A stretch of 5,533 bases of DNA, from positions 1 to 5,533 of the forward strand of contig JANYFF010000350.1 in the NCBI GenBank assembly GCA_025362825.1, in the 5' to 3' direction. This DNA is from Polaromonas sp. (GTDB lineage Bacteria; Pseudomonadota; Gammaproteobacteria; Burkholderiales; Burkholderiaceae_C). Position numbers and translations under genes: made by a program. Under the pieces are notes generated by a model. It ran no database searches. It saw nothing but the letters and a program-made list of their open reading frames with translations, and was not told where the DNA came from. Each line of letters begins with the position of its first letter. Position 1 is the first letter of the stretch. Positions 1-4,678 of the stretch are shown here, in pieces.

Positions 1-2
1 TT

Positions 3-59
3 GCCAAAGACAATGACCTACAAATGGTTGAAGCCTGCCTGGTTCCGGACAAGCCATAA
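3..59 (+). CDS. C-terminal end of an unidentified protein (left edge, partial)
   Basis: A + strand frame is open from the left edge and ends in TAA at 57-59. It encodes 18 residues reading AKDNDLQMVEACLVPDKP. Of the other two forward frames, one stops at once; the third stays open but runs on through the terminator, which a real gene would not do. A bidirectional terminator follows 36 bases after the stop, as expected for a real gene end. The acidic/hydrophobic ending loosely recalls small DUF3579-type proteins that, from memory, lie near rpsT in some betaproteobacteria, but 18 residues cannot establish a family. The function is left open. Confidence 0.5.
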   Translation, partial: AKDNDLQMVEACLVPDKP

Positions 60-94
60 AGTGTCAACCTTATTCAGGATGAGTCTGCGCCAAC

Positions 95-122
95 AAAAAA
101 GCCGTCTTTCGACGGCATTTTT
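95..122. terminator. Bidirectional intrinsic terminator
   Basis: A perfect 6-bp stem (GCCGTC 101-106 with GACGGC 111-116) encloses a 4-base loop. It is flanked by A6 (95-100) on the left and ATTTTT (117-122) on the right. Read on the - strand it gives a GAAA tetraloop followed by TTTTTT, a textbook intrinsic terminator for rpsT, whose stop lies 77 bases upstream. Read on the + strand it has a slightly shorter T-run and would end the partial gene at the left edge. Confidence 0.9.
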
Positions 123-198
123 GACTTCACTTGCAGCGCACCCTACAAAACGGCGGCCTGTTTTTTGAGGAACAGTCCGGGCTGTTTTACCTGATTGC

Positions 199-510
199 TC
201 AGGCTGCCTTTGGGGCGGCTAATGCCAAGGCTTTTACCTTGGTGGACAGACGGCTCTTGTCGCGAGCTGCCTTGTTTTTGTGGAAGATGCCTTTGTCGGC
301 AATGATGTCGACAATGCTCTGGGCCTTGGCGAACAGGTCTTTTGCCTTGTCCTTGTCACCAGCTGCAACGGCTTTTTCGACGTTTTTCACAGCGGTACGG
401 TATTTGGAGCGCAGCGAGGTGTTCGCAGCGTTGAGTTTTGCATCCTGGCGGACGCGTTTACGGCCTGATGCAAGGCGCGGGTTCTTTTTCTTGGGTTTGG
501 CGGTTGCCAT
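199..510 (-). CDS. rpsT: 30S ribosomal protein S20
   Basis: This 103-residue, very basic protein is S20, a primary 16S rRNA-binding protein of the small subunit that helps early 30S assembly. The lysine/arginine-rich N-terminus ([19 protein letters not shown]) and the family signature around residues 65-87, including [22 protein letters not shown], match S20 closely. E. coli S20 has the similar segment KGLIHKNKAARHKANL. The protein is longer than the 87-residue E. coli form, mainly at the two ends, with an Ala-rich C-terminus (LALAAPKAA). The ATG start is supported by AAAGGA at 519-524, eight bases upstream. The gene stands alone, divergent from murJ, with its own terminator at 95-122. E. coli S20 represses its own translation, and a leader hairpin next to the Shine-Dalgarno here could serve a similar end, but that is inference. 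Confidence 0.97.
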   Translation of the reverse strand: MATAKPKKKNPRLASGRKRVRQDAKLNAANTSLRSKYRTAVKNVEKAVAAGDKDKAKDLFAKAQSIVDIIADKGIFHKNKAARDKSRLSTKVKALALAAPKAA

Positions 511-527
511 AATTAAATTCCTTTAAA

Positions 528-543
528 CCTGGAAAGCTCCAGG
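528..543 (-). promoter_or_regulatory. Leader hairpin next to the rpsT ribosome binding site
   Basis: In the rpsT message, CCTGGA and TCCAGG form a perfect 6-bp stem with a GCTT loop. It ends three bases before the AAAGGA Shine-Dalgarno sequence (519-524). A helix this close to the ribosome binding site could affect initiation or mRNA stability. The pairing is seen directly; a regulatory role is inferred. Confidence 0.45.
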
Positions 544-577
544 AGATGGTCTGCGGATGTTGCAAGCGAAGCCCATG

Positions 578-583
578 ATTATA
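578..583 (-). promoter_or_regulatory. Probable -10 box of the rpsT promoter
   Basis: The - strand reads TATAAT, a perfect sigma-70 -10 hexamer in otherwise GC-rich surroundings. Transcription would begin near 571, giving a leader of about 60 bases that contains the hairpin and Shine-Dalgarno of rpsT. There is no good -35 at the usual 16-18 base spacing: the 17-base position (601-606) reads GGGGCC and falls on the end of the neighbouring repeat. There is no TGn extension either. Confidence 0.6.
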
Positions 584-601
584 TACCGCACCCGGGAAAT
601 G

Positions 602-769
602 GCCCCCACGGTCGTGCACTACGTGTCACTCCCTGCACCTTGCAGGCCGCCGCTCGCCAGAGGCTTCGCTTCTGTCGCCTGTCCAAACCTGCTCAAGCAG
701 GTTTTGAGCCGCAGGCTCCAGCCCTTAGGGGGCCGCCCGCCTGTGCCCCGGCGAAGCCGGTTCCACGGC
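602..769 (+). repeat. Hairpin-rich intergenic repeat, left copy
   Basis: This non-coding stretch is a string of short hairpins: 632-646 (CCTGCA/TGCAGG, 3-base loop), 658-674 (7 bp with one G-T pair, TTC loop), 685-704 (8 bp, TCAA loop), 706-718 (GAGCC/GGCTC) and 748-760 (CCGGC/GCCGG). By hand alignment it matches the reverse complement of 863-1021. Shared blocks are GCCCCCACGGT at the outer end, GTCCAAACC, GAGCCGCAG, AGGGGGCCGC and CCGGCGAAGCCGG. Over 681-769 roughly three quarters of positions agree. This looks like a dispersed REP-like family, which I believe is common in Comamonadaceae intergenic DNA. The ORF running through it (557-1039) has no protein-like features and is not called. Confidence 0.75.
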
Positions 770-862
770 TTGAACTGGAGTCGCTCCGTTGAGCGCAGTG
801 CCATTTTCAGTTTCCCTTATCCCCGCACAGCCATGGTTGGCAAGCCCTCTTCGCCAGCAGGG
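770..862. other. Spacer between the inverted repeat copies
   Basis: These 93 bases separate the two facing repeat copies and resemble neither. A small 5-bp hairpin lies at 782-795 (CGCTC/GAGCG). A less GC-rich patch around 801-822 (ATTTTCAGTTTCCCTTAT) is where a promoter might be sought, but I could not assign a convincing -35/-10 pair on either strand. Confidence 0.4.
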
Positions 863-1021
863 GCCGCGGTCCGGCTTCGCCGGCCGCAAGGCGCAGCGGC
901 CCCCTCGGGGCTGAGCGCTGCGGCTCCAAACCCGCCTGCGCGGGTTTGGACAGCGCAAAGGGTCTGCGCATCTTGCGCTGACACGTCCAGGGCGCTACAC
1001 GCAGTGAGCAACCGTGGGGGC
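863..1021 (-). repeat. Hairpin-rich intergenic repeat, right copy (inverted)
   Basis: This is the inverted partner of 602-769. Its hairpins are 871-883 (CCGGC TTC GCCGG), 893-921 (GCAGCG/CGCTGC outside GCCCC/GGGGC, with a 4-base bulge), 925-950 (a perfect 11-bp stem with CTGC loop) and 951-980 (CAGCGCAA/TTGCGCTG). The outer end, ACCGTGGGGGC at 1011-1021, is the exact reverse complement of 602-612. It ends 27 bases before the murJ start codon, so the murJ promoter must lie in or next to it. I see no flanking target-site duplication. Confidence 0.75.
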
Positions 1022-1048
1022 TCTACTACCGCGGGCTAAACTCCCCCC

Positions 1049-2614
1049 GTGTCACTTTTCAAAGCCGCCTCCACCATTTCCCTGATGACCCTGGCTTCGC
1101 GCGTGCTGGGGCTGGTACGCGAACTGTTGATGGCTTCGGTTTTTGGTGTTAGCGCTCTGACGGACGCCTTCAATGTAGCGTTTCGCATCCCCAACCTGTT
1201 TCGCCGTGTTTTCGGTGAAGGAGCTTTCAGCCAGGCTTTTGTGCCTGTTCTCGCGGCGACGCGGGTGGAAGGCGGGCATGAGGGCGCGCAGCACCTGATT
1301 GACCACGTCGCCACGCTGCTGGCCTGGGCGTTGCTGCTGCTTTGTGTGGCCGGCGTCGTCGGGGCGCCCCTCATGGTGTGGGCGATGGCCAGCGGACTTG
1401 AGCAATCGCCAAAAGGTTACAACGCCGCCGTGGTGATGACGCGCTGGATGTTTCCCTATATAGGCTTCATGTCGCTGGTGGCGCTGGCGGGCGGCATCCT
1501 CAATACCTGGAAAAAGTTTGCGGTGCCGGCTGCATCGCCGGTGCTGCTGAATGTGGCGTTGATCCTCTCCATCACCTGGGGTGCGCCCTGGTTTGCGCGC
1601 CACGGCATCGAACCTATTTATGCCCAGTGCGTCGGCGTCATGGTGGGCGGCCTGCTACAGCTGGCGATACAGATTCCGGCCTTGCTGCGTCTGGGCCTGC
1701 TGCCCCGCATCGGCCTGACTTGGCGCGCCATCCGCGACGCCTGGGCCGACCCTGGCACGCGCGGCGTGATGCGCCTGATGCTGCCAGCGCTGCTGGGCGT
1801 CAGCGTTGCGCAAATCTCGCTGTTGATCAACACGCAGATTGCCTCGCACCTGCAACCCGGCAGCGTCAGCTGGATAGCTTATGCCGACCGGCTGATGGAG
1901 TTTCCGACCGCCATGCTGGGCGTGGCGCTGGGCGTTGTGCTGATGCCCCAGCTGGCGGCTGCGCGGGCCGCTAATGACGATGCCCGCTATTCAGGCATGC
2001 TGGACTGGGGCCTGCGGCTGGTGGTGCTGCTGTCGCTGCCCTGCGTGGTGGCCTTGCTCGTGTTTTCAAAACCGCTGGTAGCGGTGCTTTACCACCACGG
2101 CGCATTCACCGACCGCGACGTGCAGCAAACCACGCTGGCCCTGATGGGCTACGGCGCCGGGCTACTGGGGCTGGTGGCGATCAAGGTGCTGGCACCCGGT
2201 TTTTATGCGCGCCATGACATGCGGACCCCGATGCGCATCGCCGTTGTGGTGCTGATCCTGACGCAGGTACTGAATGTTTTCCTGGTGCCGCCGCTGCAGC
2301 ATGCCGGGCTGACGCTGTCCATCGGCATAGGTGCGCTGATCAACGCACTGTGGCTGCTGTTGGGGCTGATGCGGCGTGGCAGTTACAAGCCGTCACCGGG
2401 ATGGCTGGTGTTTGGGCTACGGGTTGGGGCCGCCAGTCTGCTGCTGGGCATTTTCCTGGTCTGGTCTGCCGGCGCTGTTGACTGGACCGGCATGAAAAGC
2501 CACTATTTGCAACGAATATGGCTGCTAGCCGGCGTATTGTCTGCGTCTGCAGCTATCTATTTTGTAGCGTTGTGGATTTTTGGATTGAAGCTGCGCCAGC
2601 TGATCCGGCGTTGA
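1049..2614 (+). CDS. murJ: Lipid II flippase MurJ (MviN family)
   Basis: This 521-residue inner-membrane protein belongs to the MOP superfamily and moves lipid II across the cytoplasmic membrane for peptidoglycan synthesis. Its length matches the family (511 in E. coli). The N-terminus aligns with E. coli MurJ without gaps: R18, R24, D39 and R52 fall at the same positions as functionally important residues there. Other signatures are RRVFGEGAFSQAFVP (about 52-66), ILNTWKKFAVPA, LLGVSVAQISLLINT, YADRLMEFP (about 278-286, matching the E. coli D269-R270 region) and KVLAPGFYARHDMRTP. The protein is hydrophobic throughout, fitting 14 membrane helices. An in-frame TAA at 1037-1039 makes the GTG at 1049 the first possible start, and homology supports it. 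No Shine-Dalgarno is visible: the six bases before GTG are all C. The SirB1-like gene follows after 66 bases and may be co-transcribed. Confidence 0.97.
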   Translation: MSLFKAASTISLMTLASRVLGLVRELLMASVFGVSALTDAFNVAFRIPNLFRRVFGEGAFSQAFVPVLAATRVEGGHEGAQHLIDHVATLLAWALLLLCVAGVVGAPLMVWAMASGLEQSPKGYNAAVVMTRWMFPYIGFMSLVALAGGILNTWKKFAVPAASPVLLNVALILSITWGAPWFARHGIEPIYAQCVGVMVGGLLQLAIQIPALLRLGLLPRIGLTWRAIRDAWADPGTRGVMRLMLPALLGVSVAQISLLINTQIASHLQPGSVSWIAYADRLMEFPTAMLGVALGVVLMPQLAAARAANDDARYSGMLDWGLRLVVLLSLPCVVALLVFSKPLVAVLYHHGAFTDRDVQQTTLALMGYGAGLLGLVAIKVLAPGFYARHDMRTPMRIAVVVLILTQVLNVFLVPPLQHAGLTLSIGIGALINALWLLLGLMRRGSYKPSPGWLVFGLRVGAASLLLGIFLVWSAGAVDWTGMKSHYLQRIWLLAGVLSASAAIYFVALWIFGLKLRQLIRR

Positions 2615-2615
2615 T

Positions 2616-2642
2616 CTCTGGCGCGCAAATTTCCAGCCAGAG
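2616..2642 (+). other. Inverted repeat just after murJ
   Basis: CTCTGGC (2616-2622) and GCCAGAG (2636-2642) form a perfect 7-bp stem around a 13-base loop, starting two bases after the murJ stop. There is no T-run after it, so it is not a standard terminator. It could stabilise the murJ 3' end or attenuate transcription into the next gene, or be chance. Confidence 0.3.
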
Positions 2643-2680
2643 GCAAGCCAGGTAGCGGAATTTGTGAGAAAGTTGGGGTC

Positions 2681-3532
2681 ATGCAATTAAATCTGGCCTT
2701 GCCGTCCCCACTGCAATACTTTTCCAGCCTGGTTCAAAGCGACGAGCACTTTCCGCTGCTGGAGACCGCCATCAGCCTGGCGCAGGACGAGTACCCGGAC
2801 CTCGATGTCCAGCAGGTGCTAAGCGATGTCGACCAGTTGCTCGCCCGCATCAAGCGCCGCTTGCCAGCTGACGCGTCTGCCCTGCAAAAACTGCGGCTGC
2901 TGAACCAGTTCTTCTTTCATGACCTGAACTTTGGCGGCAACGTCAATGACTACTACGACCCCGACAACAGCTACGTGAATGTTGTGCTCAAGACGCGGCG
3001 CGGCATACCCATCACGCTCGCCGTGATGTGGCTGGAGCTGGCCGGTGGCCTGGGCCTGAATGTGCGCGGCGTGGCCTTTCCCGGGCATTTCATGGTCAAG
3101 GTCAACCTGCCGAAGGGGCAGGTGGTCATCGATCCTTTTACTGGACAGTCGCTGAGCCGCGAGGAGTTGTCGGAGCGCCTCGAACCTTTCCGGCAACGCA
3201 GCACCGGGCTTGACGAGTTTGATACCCCCATCGGCCTGTACCTGCAGTCCACACCGCCACGTGAAATCATCAGCCGCATGCTGCGCAACCTGAAGGAAAT
3301 CCACAAGACGCAGGAGGACTGGCAGCGCCTGATTGCAGTGGAAGACCGCCTGATTGTTCTGCAGCCCGACGTCTGGGCTGAATATCGCGATCGCGGGCTG
3401 GCCTGGGCGGTTCAGGGCCACGCAGATCGCGCTGTGCCTGATCTTGAAAAATACCTGGCCTTCGCCGAAGACGCGCTTGACCTCGACGCGATTGCCGAGC
3501 GGCTCTCACAACTGCGCCGCCAGAGCAACTAG
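2681..3532 (+). CDS. SirB1-family protein: transglutaminase-like domain plus TPR-like C-terminus
   Basis: This is a 283-residue, probably cytoplasmic protein of the SirB1/YchA family, whose biochemical role is not established. After an N-terminal helical region (about 20-75, with AQDEYPDLDVQQVLSDVDQ) comes the transglutaminase-like core: FFHDLNFGGN (78-87), RRGIPITLAVMWLELA (106-121), FPGHF (133-137) and VIDPFTGQ (149-156). H136 and D151 sit where the His and Asp of a transglutaminase triad would lie. The expected nucleophile region reads GIPIT, with no cysteine, as is usual in this family (E. coli YchA also lacks it), so a non-enzymatic role is likely. Residues about 208-280 resemble TPR helices (VLQPDVWAEYRDRGLAWAVQG). 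The ATG start has only a weak GAGAAAG eight bases upstream. It follows murJ on the same strand and converges on the ParA-like gene. Confidence 0.92.
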   Translation: MQLNLALPSPLQYFSSLVQSDEHFPLLETAISLAQDEYPDLDVQQVLSDVDQLLARIKRRLPADASALQKLRLLNQFFFHDLNFGGNVNDYYDPDNSYVNVVLKTRRGIPITLAVMWLELAGGLGLNVRGVAFPGHFMVKVNLPKGQVVIDPFTGQSLSREELSERLEPFRQRSTGLDEFDTPIGLYLQSTPPREIISRMLRNLKEIHKTQEDWQRLIAVEDRLIVLQPDVWAEYRDRGLAWAVQGHADRAVPDLEKYLAFAEDALDLDAIAERLSQLRRQSN

Positions 3533-3547
3533 TCGGCCATCAGCCTG

Positions 3548-4516
3548 CTAACGCGGTGCGTGCTTCAGAAACTGCGGGATTTGCAGGCGATCTGCCGAGC
3601 TTGAGTTACGCGTCATGGCTGGCTTGCCGGTGGCCACCACAGGTGTCCCGGTCAGGCGACCCGGCCCATGCATTGAGAGCCGCCCGCCGTGCACCAGGGA
3701 TTCCTGTGCCGGCATGAGGCTGTTGGGCAATGAACTGCCCAGTCTTGAACCTGCAGCAAGCACGGTCGTAGGCTGTGGCGCTTCTGCAGGCCTGATAGGC
3801 AGTCCGCCGGCCAATGGGCCGGCCTCGCTGGTTGGACGTGTGCCAGCATTTATTGACAACAACGAATCGTTCGCCGCCTGGGGGGGGTACAGCACCGGCT
3901 TTAGCCAGTCAAGTATGGGTTCCCATTGGCGCAAGTCAGTCGCCGCCAGGGTGGGCGACAGGTCAAAAATGGTCATGCCGTGCTCCAGGCTGCGCACGTA
4001 TAGCTGGGTTTCCCGCAGCACACCCAGAAACGGTATACCAAGACTTTCGGACCAGTCGCGCAGAGTTTGTGCGGCATTGGTGCGCCCGTCAATGCGCATA
4101 CCTATCGTGGCCAGCCGGCAGCGGCCGCTCGCCACGCGCGGCAGCATCATCAGTTCTGCGTGGCAGGCGGCAGCTGATTCGCGGTCAAACATGGAGTTGC
4201 AGACCGGCATGATGATGGCGTCGGCAAACATCACCACCCGCGCCAGCTCGAAGCCATGCAGGCCGCCGGGCGTATCGAGCACCACATGGGTGATGCCGGT
4301 CGGCACCCGGAGCATGTGTTTTTGGTCCACCGCCCAGGGCGCGATGGCCGGCAGGGCGGCATCGCGGCGGCGCAGCCAGGTGCGGGCGGATTGCTGGCGA
4401 TCTACGTCGCCCAGCATGACTGAGCTGCCTTGGCGCGCGCACCAGGCGGCCATGTGCGCTGCCAGTGTGCTTTTGCCACTTCCACCTTTTCGGTTGACGA
4501 CTGCGATAACCGGCAT
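3548..4516 (-). CDS. Orphan ParA/MinD-family ATPase with a long disordered C-terminal tail
   Basis: This 322-residue protein has a deviant Walker A motif right at its start (NRKGGSGKST, residues 8-17, with signature lysine K10 and catalytic K15). It also has GDVDRQQSA (36-44) and a Walker B-type strand HVVLDTPGG (77-85). These mark the ParA/MinD/MipZ group of dimerising ATPases that position DNA or protein cargo. There is no N-terminal DNA-binding domain and no parB neighbour, so the cargo is unknown. I prefer ATG 4516 over ATG 4534 (328 residues): GGAG at 4522-4525 sits five bases before it, and family members usually begin just before the P-loop. The ATPase domain ends near residue 211. A Pro/Ser/Gly-rich tail (about 212-322) follows and ends LQIPQFLKHAPR, like the FtsZ C-terminal peptide. 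The codons at the junction contain C8. It lies downstream of purM on the same strand. Confidence 0.9.
   Translation of the reverse strand: MPVIAVVNRKGGSGKSTLAAHMAAWCARQGSSVMLGDVDRQQSARTWLRRRDAALPAIAPWAVDQKHMLRVPTGITHVVLDTPGGLHGFELARVVMFADAIIMPVCNSMFDRESAAACHAELMMLPRVASGRCRLATIGMRIDGRTNAAQTLRDWSESLGIPFLGVLRETQLYVRSLEHGMTIFDLSPTLAATDLRQWEPILDWLKPVLYPPQAANDSLLSINAGTRPTSEAGPLAGGLPIRPAEAPQPTTVLAAGSRLGSSLPNSLMPAQESLVHGGRLSMHGPGRLTGTPVVATGKPAMTRNSSSADRLQIPQFLKHAPR
3880..3887 (-). repeat. Run of eight C's (- strand) inside the ParA-like gene
   Basis: The - strand reads TAC CCC CCC CAG, an uninterrupted C8 within codons for Tyr-Pro-Pro-Gln at about residues 210-213, the boundary between ATPase domain and tail. 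Losing one C would shift to a frame that stops within about a dozen codons, leaving a tailless ATPase. The run is seen directly; slippage is inference. Confidence 0.9.
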
Positions 4517-4521
4517 GTGCG

Positions 4522-4525
4522 CTCC
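4522..4525 (-). promoter_or_regulatory. Shine-Dalgarno that decides the ParA-like start
   Basis: GGAG on the - strand lies five bases before ATG 4516. The alternative ATG at 4534 has no comparable purine-rich sequence upstream (CTGTGCATTTGA precedes it). This favours the shorter protein. Confidence 0.65.
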
Positions 4526-4546
4526 ATGAGCCATTCAAATGCACAG

Positions 4547-4567
4547 TTTGATACAAATTTAATCAAA
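4547..4567 (-). promoter_or_regulatory. AT-rich inverted repeat upstream of the ParA-like gene; possible operator or promoter region
   Basis: TTTGAT (4547-4552) and ATCAAA (4562-4567) form a perfect inverted repeat around an AT-only 9-base centre apart from one C. It lies about 30 bases before the start codon, in the most AT-rich patch of the 144-base purM/ParA gap (up to 162 to the preferred start). This is the right place for a promoter with an operator. A weak TTTACT then ATTAAA pair at 18-base spacing runs into it. No regulator can be named. I see no convincing terminator for purM in this gap. Confidence 0.35.
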
Positions 4568-4678
4568 TGTCCAGAAGGTCCAGTAAACACGGGTGCTGGC
4601 AGCTAGGATTTTTGTAGCAAGACAACGTCAAAGGAGGTTTTGCGACGGTTACGCGGCTGCTTTGCCGCAGCTTTAAGG

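Noticed and set aside
171..186. AACAG/CTGTT inverted repeat downstream of rpsT
   Set aside because: The stem is a short 5 bp with no T-run in the rpsT direction. The real terminator at 95-122 is far stronger.
131..526. 131-codon + strand ORF opposite rpsT
   Set aside because: It is the antisense shadow of rpsT, which is certain from its sequence.
595..1028. The paired repeats as a recent transposon insertion
   Set aside because: There is no target-site duplication next to the 11-bp inverted ends (GGAAATG versus TCTACTA), no transposase, and the arms have diverged by about a quarter, so a recent insertion is not supported.
557..1039. 160-codon + strand ORF between rpsT and murJ
   Set aside because: It runs through the hairpin-rich repeats, is dominated by Arg/Ala/Pro/Ser as expected from GC-rich non-coding DNA, and shows no family resemblance. 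It ends just before murJ only because the frames coincide.
2519..2570. Imperfect palindrome around GGCTGCTAGCC and CTGCAGCTATC inside the end of murJ, resembling a dispersed palindromic repeat
   Set aside because: The encoded residues align with E. coli MurJ without an insertion and the arms match poorly beyond GCTGC, so it is best read as ordinary coding sequence.
3615..4529. 304-codon + strand ORF opposite the ParA-like gene
   Set aside because: Long antisense ORFs are common opposite GC-rich genes. The - strand product has intact Walker motifs, and this one has no recognisable feature.
4653..4672. Possible purM terminator (GCTGC/GCAGC hairpin)
   Set aside because: It has only a 5-bp stem with a competing alternative pairing, and no T-run follows on the - strand.
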